In this document: positions 35,113 through 42,930 of the stretch, in pieces
Position numbering within the stretch: the first letter of the stretch is position 1
Layout of the letters: each line of letters begins with the position of its first letter
NCBI RefSeq assembly: GCF_029892155.1
Contig: NZ_JARZAG010000012.1
Coordinates: 1 to 64,000, forward strand
Origin: Kitasatospora sp. GAS204B
GTDB taxonomy: Bacteria; Actinomycetota; Actinomycetes; Streptomycetales; Streptomycetaceae
Length of the DNA stretch: 64,000 nt
Reading direction: 5' to 3'
Made by a program: the position numbers and the translations under genes
The notes under the pieces: model-generated
What the model was told of the DNA's origin: nothing
What the model saw: only the letters and a program-made list of their open reading frames with translations
The model's database searches: none

Positions 35113-35270
35113 CAGTTCTTCTCCCGCTTGAGGTAGGCCACCAGCTGCTCGGGGTTGTTCGGCCCGGGCACCACCTGGACGAGCTCCCAGCCGTCCTCGC
35201 CCCAGGTGTCCAGGATCTGCTTGGTCGCGTGCACGAGCAGCGGCACCGTTACGTATTCCCACTTGGTCAT
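35112..35270 (-). CDS. DUF4177 small protein
   Basis: 52 residues from the ATG at 35270: MTKWEYVTVPLL, then ILDTWGEDGWELVQVV and a lysine-rich end. The WEY and GWELV motifs are diagnostic of DUF4177, a small antiparallel-sheet protein found beside the Rid gene and the ArsA-like genes in Streptomyces. The stop overlaps the RidA start. The function is unknown. It is divergent from the ArsA-like pair, and the two share the 153-base region 35271-35423. Confidence 0.85.
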   Translation of the reverse strand: MTKWEYVTVPLLVHATKQILDTWGEDGWELVQVVPGPNNPEQLVAYLKREKN

Positions 35271-35423
35271 GGGCCTGACTCTAGACCGTCCGCGCGCGCC
35301 GGAGTCCGATGTGAGGTGGGACACAATGCGGGCCGTGAGGGCACCCGGCAGCCGAATGCTCCCGGCATCGGGCGCGAGCGCTGGTTACGCTCGCGAGGAG
35401 GGCCCAGTGGAGGGAGACCGAGC

Positions 35424-36530
35424 GTGCCAAGGACCCAGCAGCCCGGCGCGGCCGCGGCGCCGACGGGCGCCGCGGAACCCGGCGCGGCATCCGGCGGTTC
35501 CGACTGGGAGGGCGTGCGCCTGCACGTGGTCAGCGGGAAGGGCGGCACCGGCAAGACCACCCTGGCGGCGGCGCTCGCGCTGGCGCTGGCCGCCGAGGGG
35601 CGGCGCACGCTGCTCATCGAGGTCGAGGGCCGGCAGGGGATCGCCGAGCTGTTCGGCAGCACGGCGCTGCCCTACGAGGAGCGGAAGATCGCCACCGTCT
35701 CCCCCACCAAGCTCGGCCTGCCGGGGCGCGGCACCGGCGAGGTGTTCGCGCTGGCGATCGATCCCGAGCAGGCGCTGCTCGAGTACCTGGACATGTTCTA
35801 CAAGCTGGGCCGGGCCGGGAAGGCGCTGCAGAAGGTCGGCTTCGTCGACTTCGCCACCACCATCGCCCCCGGCGTGCGCGACGTGCTGCTGACCGGAAAG
35901 GCCTGCGAGGCGGCCCGGCGCAAGGCGCCGGACGGGCGTCTGGTGTACGACGCGGTGGTGATGGACGCGCCGCCCACGGGCCGGCTGATCCGGTTCCTGA
36001 ACGTCAACTCCGAGGTCGCGGGGCTGGCCAGATTCGGTCCGATACACAGCCAGGCCCAGGCGGTGATGCGGGTGCTGAAGTCACCGCAGACGGCCGTGCA
36101 CCTGGTCACCCTGCTGGAGGAGATGCCGGTGCAGGAGACCGTGGACGGCTTCACCGAGCTGCGCGAGGCCGGACTGCCGGTCGGCGGGGTGCTGGTGAAC
36201 ATGGTGCGTCCGCCGGTGCTGGACGCGGCGGCCGTGGCGGCAGCGCACGGCGACCACCGCGAGGAGGTGGCGCTGGCCCTGGTGGAGGCCGGGCTCGGCG
36301 GACGCTCGCGCAGCGCGGCCACCCGGCGGGCGGCGGTGGAGCCGCTGCTCGACCCGCTGCTGGCGCAGGCCCGTGAGCACTCCGAGCGGGTGACACTGGA
36401 GCACGAGCAGCGGGCCGACCTGGGCACCCTGCTGCTGCCGACCTACGAGCTGCCGCTGCTCAGCGGGGGCGTGGATCTCGGCGGGCTGTACCGGCTGGCC
36501 GGCGAGCTGAAGCGGCAGGGGGCGGCGTGA
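35424..36530 (+). CDS. ArsA-like anion-transporting ATPase, first of a pair
   Basis: 368 residues from the GTG at 35424, with GGAGGGA upstream. The deviant P-loop is VVSGKGGTGKTTLAAALA (residues 36-50), with LIEVEGRQGIAELFG where ArsA has its switch region and VVMDAPPTGRLIRFL as the DTAPTGHTLR-like motif. It is a single-domain ATPase of the Get3/ArsA/MinD class. In Streptomyces and mycobacteria these genes always come in pairs beside whiB-like wblA; the pair is thought to act as a heteromer. No arsenic link is shown. Its stop overlaps the next start. Confidence 0.9.
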   Translation: MPRTQQPGAAAAPTGAAEPGAASGGSDWEGVRLHVVSGKGGTGKTTLAAALALALAAEGRRTLLIEVEGRQGIAELFGSTALPYEERKIATVSPTKLGLPGRGTGEVFALAIDPEQALLEYLDMFYKLGRAGKALQKVGFVDFATTIAPGVRDVLLTGKACEAARRKAPDGRLVYDAVVMDAPPTGRLIRFLNVNSEVAGLARFGPIHSQAQAVMRVLKSPQTAVHLVTLLEEMPVQETVDGFTELREAGLPVGGVLVNMVRPPVLDAAAVAAAHGDHREEVALALVEAGLGGRSRSAATRRAAVEPLLDPLLAQAREHSERVTLEHEQRADLGTLLLPTYELPLLSGGVDLGGLYRLAGELKRQGAA

Positions 36531-37858
36531 GCAACGGCGGCGGCGCGGGCGGCAACAGGGACCGTGGCAGCAGTAACGGCGAGGGCGGCGGGAGCGGCGG
36601 CGTGAACGGCGGCAACGGGCTCGACATCGACGGGCTGATCGACGACCCGGCCACCCGGATCATCGTCTGCTGCGGCTCCGGCGGCGTCGGCAAGACCACC
36701 ACCGCCGCCGCGATCGGCCTGCGGGCCGCCGAACGCGGCCGACGGACCGTGGTGCTGACCATCGACCCGGCACGCCGGCTGGCCCAGTCGATGGGCCTGA
36801 CCGAGCTGGACAACACTCCCCGCCCGGTGAAGGGCGCGGCCGGTCCGGACGGCCCCGGCGAGTTGCACGCCATGATGCTCGACATGAAGCGGACCTTCGA
36901 CGAGGTCGTGCTGGCGCACGCCGACCCCGAGCGGGCCCGGGCGATCCTGGAGAACCCCTTCTACCAGTCGCTCTCGGCCGGGTTCGCGGGCACCCAGGAG
37001 TACATGGCGATGGAGAAGCTCGGCCAGCTGCAGGCCACCGGGGAGTGGGACCTGATCGTGGTCGACACCCCGCCCTCGCGCTCGGCGCTGGACTTCCTGG
37101 ACGCGCCCGGCCGGCTCGGCTCCTTCCTGGACGGGAAGATCATCCGGGTGCTGATGACCCCTGCCAAGGTCGGTGGGCGCAGCGCGATGAAGTTCCTCAA
37201 CGTCGGAATGGGGCTGCTCACCGGCACTCTCGGGAAGATCTTCGGCGCCCAACTGCTGACCGACCTGCAGACCTTCGTGGCCGCGATGGACTCGATGTTC
37301 GGCGGGTTCCGGGAGCGCGCCGAGGGGACCTACCAGCTGCTCAAGGCCCAGGGCACGGCCTTCCTGGTGGTCGCCGCGCCGGAGCGGGACGCGCTGCGCG
37401 AGGCCGCGTACTTCGTGGACCGACTGGCGGCCGATCAGATGCCGCTGGCCGGGCTGGTGCTCAACCGGGTGCACGGGACCGGCGCGCCGCAGCTCACGGC
37501 GGAGCGGGCGCAGGCGGCGGCTCAGGCGCTGGAGGAGAGCAGCGCGGAGAACGGCGGGGACCACGGAGCGGGGAACGGAGCGGGGAACGGCGAACAGCAC
37601 GGCACCGCCGAGGGCGCCGGTAGCGGTGCGGAGCGGGAGGCCCGGCAGGGCGCGGCCGAGGCGCTGGCAGCCGGACTGCTGCGACTGCACGCCGAGCGGG
37701 TCGAGGTGATGGGCCGGGAGCAGCGGACCAGGGACCGATTCGTCTCGGTCTATCCCGATGTGCCCCTGGTCGAGGTACCGGCGCTGGCCGGGGATGTCCA
37801 CGACCTGGACGGTCTACGCCTGATCGGACGTCAACTCGCCGGCGGGTCGGACCGGTGA
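36527..37858 (+). CDS. ArsA-like ATPase, second of a pair
   Basis: 443 residues; GTG at 36527 overlaps the previous stop (GTGA). A ~35-residue Gly/Asn/Ser tail precedes the P-loop VCCGSGGVGKTTTAAAIG (residues 47-64), where the first lysine of the deviant Walker A is Ser. IDPARRLAQSMG and VVDTPPSRSALDFLDAP are the switch motifs. A Gly/Asn/Glu-rich insert lies at about residues 340-375. The paired layout implies a complex with the upstream ATPase. A terminator at 37866-37893 separates it from wblA. Confidence 0.9.
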   Translation: MSNGGGAGGNRDRGSSNGEGGGSGGVNGGNGLDIDGLIDDPATRIIVCCGSGGVGKTTTAAAIGLRAAERGRRTVVLTIDPARRLAQSMGLTELDNTPRPVKGAAGPDGPGELHAMMLDMKRTFDEVVLAHADPERARAILENPFYQSLSAGFAGTQEYMAMEKLGQLQATGEWDLIVVDTPPSRSALDFLDAPGRLGSFLDGKIIRVLMTPAKVGGRSAMKFLNVGMGLLTGTLGKIFGAQLLTDLQTFVAAMDSMFGGFRERAEGTYQLLKAQGTAFLVVAAPERDALREAAYFVDRLAADQMPLAGLVLNRVHGTGAPQLTAERAQAAAQALEESSAENGGDHGAGNGAGNGEQHGTAEGAGSGAEREARQGAAEALAAGLLRLHAERVEVMGREQRTRDRFVSVYPDVPLVEVPALAGDVHDLDGLRLIGRQLAGGSDR

Positions 37859-37865
37859 GCGCTGC

Positions 37866-37893
37866 GGGCGACCCCGTACCACAGGGGTCGCCC
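37866..37893. terminator. Bidirectional terminator between ArsA-like gene and wblA
   Basis: GGGCGACCCC (37866-37875) pairs with GGGGTCGCCC (37884-37893), eight-base loop, placed between two converging genes and three bases from the wblA stop. Confidence 0.85.
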
Positions 37894-37895
37894 GA

Positions 37896-38219
37896 TCAGC
37901 CGGCCTGCGCGTAGTCCGAGAGGATCACGCCGGTGGCGAGCGACTCCTCGTACTCCGTGCGGGCGGTCTCCAGCAGCCGGCGCCAGGAGATCACCGTCGG
38001 GCGGCGACGCAGCAGTGCCCTGCGCTCCCGCTCGGTCATCCCGCCCCAGACGCCGAACTCCACCCGGTTGTCCAGCGCGTCCGCCAGGCACTCGGTGCGC
38101 ACCGGACACCCGCTGCACACCGCTTTGGCCCGATTCTGCGCCGCCCCTTGGACGAACAGTTCGTCCGGATCGCTCGTGCGGCAGGCAGCCTGCGCGCTCC
38201 AGTCATCTACCCAGCCCAT
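37896..38219 (-). CDS. wblA: WhiB-family Fe-S regulator WblA
   Basis: 107 residues from the ATG at 38219, which has GGAGAGGA upstream; the GTG at 38276 lacks one. The four cluster cysteines are Cys13, Cys35, Cys38 and Cys44 (C-X21-C-X2-C-X5-C), followed by the turn EFGVWGGMTERERRALLRRRP. The extended helix WRRLLETARTEYE distinguishes WblA from other WhiB proteins, as does the synteny with the ArsA-like pair and the PBP gene. In Streptomyces WblA represses secondary metabolism and is needed for sporulation. Confidence 0.94.
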   Translation of the reverse strand: MGWVDDWSAQAACRTSDPDELFVQGAAQNRAKAVCSGCPVRTECLADALDNRVEFGVWGGMTERERRALLRRRPTVISWRRLLETARTEYEESLATGVILSDYAQAG

Positions 38220-38653
38220 CCCGGCGCCGTCCTCTCCCGAATCGAGGCTCCCCCACGGCGGTAACGGCATATTCACCGCTGCCAGTTGAGGACGTTACGG
38301 AAGATTGGCGGAGCGCAACAGCCCCTTCGGGTCCAATCTCGAATGACCCGATCGGACTATGGGTGCCGGTCAGATCACTCGTTGGAGTGATCGCAGGTCG
38401 TGGGGCTTGCCCCCGCCCCGAACGTCCGCTTTGCCGCCACTTTCGTCACGGAGCGCCACGGCGCCCCCAGGGGGTCGCGCCACGAGGGCCGACCAACGGC
38501 CGAACGATCCGCCTCATAACCCGTCAAATCGGGCAACTCTCAACACTCACAGGAGTGTTTGAAGCCTACGGAGCGAAGCTGTCGCAAGCTTGTGACAAGC
38601 CTAGGCGAACACCTGCCCTCGTGCCCTAATTTTGGCAACGTAGAGTCCTCCCT
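38220..38653. promoter_or_regulatory. wblA / PBP divergent region with two CACTC-N4-GAGTG inverted repeats
   Basis: About 430 bases. GATCACTC-gttg-GAGTGATC (38373-38392) and AACACTC-acag-GAGTGTT (38542-38559) are two perfect inverted repeats with the same CACTC-N4-GAGTG core and the same four-base spacing. They probably bind one regulator that could act on wblA and the PBP gene. No other gene is visible. Confidence 0.6.
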
Positions 38654-40993
38654 ATGGCACCGAAGCGCTCCTCAGCAGCCCAGCGCCCCCGCCGACGGCG
38701 CACCTCTCCCCTGGAGTTGGCCGGACACGGGATCAAGTTCCTGGGCGTCAGCATCCTCTCCGGCGTCCTGCTGGCGGGCCTTGCGCTGCCCGCCGTAGGC
38801 GCGATCGGCCTCGGCGCCAAGGACGGCGTCCAGAGCTTCGACAACATCCCGGACGACTTCAAGACGCCGACCTTGTCCCAGGCCTCGTACATCTACGACT
38901 CCCAGGGCAACCAGATCGCCAAGGTCTACGCCCGGGACCGGACGATACTGACCCAGGATCAGATGTCACCGCTGAGTCGCGAGGCGCAGGTCGACATCGA
39001 GGACGCGCGGTTCTTCCAGCACGGCGCGATCGACCCCAAGGGCGTGCTGCGCGCCATCGGCAAGAACGCCTCCTCCGGGGACTCCGCCGAAGGCGCCTCG
39101 ACGCTGACCCAGCAGTACGTGAAGAACGTCTTCGTCGAGGAGGCCGGCGACGACCAGGCCGCCTTCAAGGCGGCGACCCAGAAGAGCCTGGGCCGCAAGA
39201 TCAAGGAACTGAAGTACGCCATCCAGTTGGAGAAGGACCTGAGCAAGGACCAGATCCTCACCAACTACCTCAACATCACCTTCTTCAACCACCAGGCGTA
39301 CGGCATCGAGGCGGCCGCCCAGCGCTACTTCGGCAAGTCGGACAAGGACCTCGACGTCGCCCAGGCCGCGCTGCTGGCCGGGATGGTGCAGAACCCGTCG
39401 GCGTACGACCCGCTGGCCCACCCGAAGGCCGCGCAGACCCGGCGCGACACCGTGATCGACAAGATGCTGCAGTACAAGCACATCACGGCGCAGCAGGCCC
39501 AGGCCGCGAAGGCCAGCGGGCTCGAACTGAACTACCAGGCGCCGCAGAACGGCTGCATCACGGCCAGCAACGGCATGGCCTTCTTCTGCGACTACGTCCA
39601 GCGCGTGGTGGAGAACGATCCCGCCTTCGGTGCCTCCTCGGCGGCGCGACAGAAGCTCTGGACCCAGGGCGGCCTGAAGATCACCACCACCATCGACGCG
39701 GGCAAGCAGGCCGCGGCGAACAACGCCGTCACCTCGCAGGTCAAGGTGACCGACTCGGTCGCGGCAGCGATGACCATGGTCAAACCGGGCACCGGTGAGA
39801 TCCTCGCGATGGCCCAGACCCGGCCCTTCGGCCTGGACGCCAGCCAGCACCAGACCGTGGTCAACCTCAACGTCGACGCGGCGATGGGCGGTGGCAGCGG
39901 CTTCCAGCCCGGCTCGACCTTCAAGGCGATCGTGGCGGCCGCGGCGCTCGACAGCGGCTCCGCACAGCTGAACACCGCCTTCCCGTCACCGCCGCAGATG
40001 CCCTACCCGGACATGTCCACCTGCGGCCAGACCTGGAAGAACAGCACCAACAAGCCCGCGACCGTCAGCAACGACAGCCCCAGCGAGGCCGGGCCGTTCA
40101 TGATGCCGGAGGCGATGGCCCGCTCCATCAACACCTACTTCGTCTCGCTGGAACAGAGCATCGGCCTCTGCGCGGTCACCCAGATGGCCAACAAGCTGGG
40201 GATAAAGGCCCAGGCCAGCGGCGCCGCGCTGCAGCAGGTCCCGTCCATGACCCTGGGCACCCAGCTGGTGAGCCCGCTCGACATGGCCGGCGTCTACGCC
40301 ACCTTCGCCTCGCGCGGCGTCCACTGCGACCCGATCGCGATCAAGTCGGTCACCGGCATCGACGGCAAGCAACTGGCGGTCCCGCAGGCCAACTGCCAGC
40401 AGGTGATACAGCAGAACACCGCCGACAGCATCAACACCCTGCTCAAGGGCGTGACCGAGAAGTCGGGCACCGGTGGCCAGCTGAACCTGGACGACAACCG
40501 CCCGATCGCCGGCAAGACCGGTACCACGGACCAGCGGAAGGCGGCCTGGTTCGACGGCTACACCCCGGACCTGGTCGGCGTGGTCTGGCTCGGCGGCCCG
40601 GAGGGCAGCGTCCCGATGGACGGCAACATCGTCATCGGCGGCCACCGCTTCCCCGACGGCGTCTACGGCGCCACCGGCCCCGGCCCGATGTGGCAGCAGG
40701 CGATGAGCCAGGCGGTGGCCGGTACTCCGGTAAGCCAGTTCAACCTGATCCCGAACGCGCCCTCCGCGACGGCATCCACCGACACCCCGGCGCAGAACCC
40801 GGCCCAGCCGCCGAACCCGGGCAACCCGCCCGCCAACCCGCCGACCACCGCCGGCCTGGACACCACCAACCCGGTCCCGCCGATCACCGCGGGGCCGCCC
40901 CAGGGCGGCACCATCGGCGGCGGCTTCTCGCTGCCGCCGGGGATGATCGGCGGTGGCGGCACCGGAAAGCCGGGCCGGCCGGGGCACCACTGA
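38654..40993 (+). CDS. Class A penicillin-binding protein (transglycosylase/transpeptidase)
   Basis: 779 residues. A basic N-terminus and one membrane helix (FLGVSILSGVLLAGLALPAVG) lead to a GT51 domain with Glu116 in DIEDARFFQHG, EGASTLTQQYVKN, RKIKELKYAIQLE and ILTNYLNITFF. The transpeptidase has the active Ser421 in GFQPGSTFK (Lys424), SINTYF as SxN and GKTGTT as KTG. The C-terminal ~80 residues are a Pro/Gly/Asn-rich tail. It builds peptidoglycan outside the membrane. It is the usual neighbour of wblA. The start ATG is well placed after a short leader. Confidence 0.95.
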   Translation: MAPKRSSAAQRPRRRRTSPLELAGHGIKFLGVSILSGVLLAGLALPAVGAIGLGAKDGVQSFDNIPDDFKTPTLSQASYIYDSQGNQIAKVYARDRTILTQDQMSPLSREAQVDIEDARFFQHGAIDPKGVLRAIGKNASSGDSAEGASTLTQQYVKNVFVEEAGDDQAAFKAATQKSLGRKIKELKYAIQLEKDLSKDQILTNYLNITFFNHQAYGIEAAAQRYFGKSDKDLDVAQAALLAGMVQNPSAYDPLAHPKAAQTRRDTVIDKMLQYKHITAQQAQAAKASGLELNYQAPQNGCITASNGMAFFCDYVQRVVENDPAFGASSAARQKLWTQGGLKITTTIDAGKQAAANNAVTSQVKVTDSVAAAMTMVKPGTGEILAMAQTRPFGLDASQHQTVVNLNVDAAMGGGSGFQPGSTFKAIVAAAALDSGSAQLNTAFPSPPQMPYPDMSTCGQTWKNSTNKPATVSNDSPSEAGPFMMPEAMARSINTYFVSLEQSIGLCAVTQMANKLGIKAQASGAALQQVPSMTLGTQLVSPLDMAGVYATFASRGVHCDPIAIKSVTGIDGKQLAVPQANCQQVIQQNTADSINTLLKGVTEKSGTGGQLNLDDNRPIAGKTGTTDQRKAAWFDGYTPDLVGVVWLGGPEGSVPMDGNIVIGGHRFPDGVYGATGPGPMWQQAMSQAVAGTPVSQFNLIPNAPSATASTDTPAQNPAQPPNPGNPPANPPTTAGLDTTNPVPPITAGPPQGGTIGGGFSLPPGMIGGGGTGKPGRPGHH

Positions 40994-41027
40994 CGCTGAC
41001 GCCCGAGCCGCACCACGAGCACAGTGA

Positions 41028-41069
41028 AGGGCCCGGGGCCCCTGGACTGATCCAGGGGCCCCGGGCCCT
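41028..41069. terminator. Very strong bidirectional terminator (19-bp stem)
   Basis: Bases 41028-41046 are exactly complementary to 41051-41069, with the loop CTGA. It lies 35 bases after the PBP stop and 34 bases before the stop of the converging GatB/YqeY gene. Confidence 0.92.
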
Positions 41070-41102
41070 CCGCTGTGCGGCGTTCCGGGTCGGGCGGGCC
41101 GG

Positions 41103-41561
41103 CTACCGGTTCGCCAGCGCCGCCTTCACCGCTTCGACCACCCGGCCGCCCTCGGCCAGGCCCGCCACCTTCGGCCGAACGATCTTCATCACCGCGCCCA
41201 TCGCCTGCGGCCCGCTCGCCCCGCTCTCGGCCACCGCCTCGGCGACGACCGCGGCCAGTTGCTCATCGCTGAGCTGCTGGGGAAGGTACTCGGCCAGCAG
41301 CGCGCCCTCGGCCCGCTCACGCTCGGCCGCCTCGGGCCGCCCCGCGTCCGCGAAGGCGGTCGCCGCGTCCCGGCGCTTCTTCGCCTCGCCCTGCACCACT
41401 TGGACCACCTCGGCGTCGGAGAGCTCGCGCTTCTCCTTGCCGGCCACCTCGGCGCGGTTCACGGCCGTCAGCGTCAGCCGAATCGTGGACGAGCGCAGCT
41501 CGTCCCGAGCCTTGATCGCGGCCGTCAGGTCCTCCCGCAGCCGCTCCTTGAGCGTTGTCAT
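41103..41561 (-). CDS. GatB/YqeY domain protein
   Basis: 152 residues, the normal length. It shows the YqeY pattern: LKERLREDLTAAIKARDELRSSTIRL, an acidic/basic helix (VVQVVQGEAKKRRDAATAF), YLPQQLSDEQLAAVV and MGAVMKIVRPKVAGLAEGG. The domain is related to the tail of GatB in tRNA-dependent amidotransferases. The stand-alone version may bind tRNA but its task is unknown. It is transcribed towards the terminator and lies divergent from the metallophosphoesterase. Confidence 0.92.
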   Translation of the reverse strand: MTTLKERLREDLTAAIKARDELRSSTIRLTLTAVNRAEVAGKEKRELSDAEVVQVVQGEAKKRRDAATAFADAGRPEAAERERAEGALLAEYLPQQLSDEQLAAVVAEAVAESGASGPQAMGAVMKIVRPKVAGLAEGGRVVEAVKAALANR

Positions 41562-41718
41562 GGGCCAATCCTCACACCTGAGCCGCCGCCGTGCGCGTGA
41601 ATAACCGCGGGACCGTCGGCCGGCGGGAGCGAACGCAGTACCCGTGCGGCCGACGGAATGTCAGCAACCGAGGAAGGCCCGGTTCTCCCCGGCAGGCCGG
41701 GTCTGCGACGATGGAACG

Positions 41719-42663
41719 ATGCGAAAGCTGTACTCCGTCCCACTCGCCGCCCTCGCCACCGGAGCCGCCGGGCTCGCCTACTCGGCCGGCTACGAGGTCC
41801 GCTCGTTCCGGCTGCGCCGGGTCGAGGTCCCCGTGCTGCCAGCGGGGGCCAAGCCGCTGCGGGTACTGCACGTGTCGGACATCCACATGGTGACCGGGCA
41901 GCGGAAGAAGCAGCGCTGGCTGCGGAGCCTGGCCGGCCTGCGGCCCGACCTGGTGGTGAACACCGGCGACAACCTCTCCGACCCGCTCGGCGTGCCCGCC
42001 ACGCTGGACGCGCTCGGACCGCTGATGGAGTTCTCCGGGGCGTACGTCTTCGGCTCGAACGACTACTACGGCCCGGCCCGCAAGAGCCCGACCCGCTACC
42101 TCAAGGCACTGGCCAACGGGAACCACGGCCTCAACAACGCCGACGGCACCGGCCGGGCCGGCATCACCGGGGCGGTCCACAACCCCTGGGAGAAGCTGCG
42201 CGACGGCTTCGACGCGGCCGGCTGGCTGGACCTGACCAACGCGCGCGGCCGGCTCAGCCTGGCCGGGCTCGACATCGAGTTCACCGGCATCGACGACCCG
42301 CACATCCGCCGCGACCGCTACGCCGCGGTGGCCGGCGGCCCGTCCGCCGACGCCGACCTCTCGATCGGCGTGGTCCACGCGCCGTACCTGCGCAGCCTGG
42401 ACGCCTTCACCGCCGACGGCTACCCGCTGATCCTGGCCGGCCACACCCACGGCGGCCAACTCTGCGTCCCCTTCTACGGCGCCCTGGTCACCAACTGCGA
42501 CCTCGACGCCAAGCGGGTCAAGGGCCTCTCCACCCACCGCGCCGGCGGCAAGCTGGCCCACCTCCACGTCTCCGCCGGCTGCGGCACCAACCGCTACACC
42601 CCCGTCCGCTTCGCCTGCCCCCCCGAAGCCACCCTGCTGACCCTGACCCCGCGCTCCCGATAA
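41719..42663 (+). CDS. Metallophosphoesterase (YaeI/calcineurin-like), membrane-anchored
   Basis: 314 residues from the ATG at 41719. A hydrophobic N-terminus (LYSVPLAALATGAAGLAYSAG) acts as a signal anchor. The metal sites are LHVSDIHMV, VVNTGDNL, the GNHD equivalent FGSNDYYG, GVVHAPY and LAGHTHGGQL. The substitution GSND for GNHD loses one of the usual residues but is seen in this actinobacterial subgroup. Related enzymes cleave UDP-diacylglucosamine or other phosphodiesters; the substrate here is unknown. It is the last chromosomal gene before tRNA-Pro. Confidence 0.9.
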   Translation: MRKLYSVPLAALATGAAGLAYSAGYEVRSFRLRRVEVPVLPAGAKPLRVLHVSDIHMVTGQRKKQRWLRSLAGLRPDLVVNTGDNLSDPLGVPATLDALGPLMEFSGAYVFGSNDYYGPARKSPTRYLKALANGNHGLNNADGTGRAGITGAVHNPWEKLRDGFDAAGWLDLTNARGRLSLAGLDIEFTGIDDPHIRRDRYAAVAGGPSADADLSIGVVHAPYLRSLDAFTADGYPLILAGHTHGGQLCVPFYGALVTNCDLDAKRVKGLSTHRAGGKLAHLHVSAGCGTNRYTPVRFACPPEATLLTLTPRSR

Positions 42664-42739
42664 CCGGATTTCGTCTCCTGACCTGCATGGGATAGAGTTC
42701 TACTCGTTGCGCCGGAGACGGAAGCAACAAGAGCAGGAC

Positions 42740-42813
<74 letters not shown>

Positions 42814-42828
42814 CCCAGTAACACCAGC

Positions 42829-42864
42829 TCAGGGCCGGTGTCCTTCACAGGACACCGGCCCTGA
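42829..42864. terminator. Hairpin downstream of tRNA-Pro
   Basis: A 15-bp perfect stem, 42829-42843 with 42850-42864 (core CAGGGCCGGTGTCC), six-base loop, followed by CTGCTTTT. It ends the tRNA transcript and possibly blocks read-out from the integrase end. Confidence 0.85.
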
Positions 42865-42878
42865 CTGCTTTTCAGGGA

Positions 42879-42926
42879 CGCTCTGGAGAAATCCTGGAGA
42901 AGATCTTGGAAAAGCTCTCCAGAGCG
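42879..42926. repeat. Inverted repeat with 12-bp-spaced direct repeats: candidate integrase arm sites
   Basis: CGCTCTGGAGA (42879-42889) and TCTCCAGAGCG (42916-42926) are perfect inverted repeats. Between and inside them CTGGAGAA recurs at 42882 and 42894, with TTGGAAAA at 42906, a 12-base period. The site lies between the tRNA end (core) and the integrase stop, where arm-type binding sites are expected. Confidence 0.55.
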
Positions 42927-42930
42927 ACTC

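Noticed and set aside
36340..36520. Arsenic resistance function for the ArsA-like pair
   Set aside because: No arsB, arsC or arsR nearby, and the synteny with wblA marks the conserved actinobacterial pair of unknown client.
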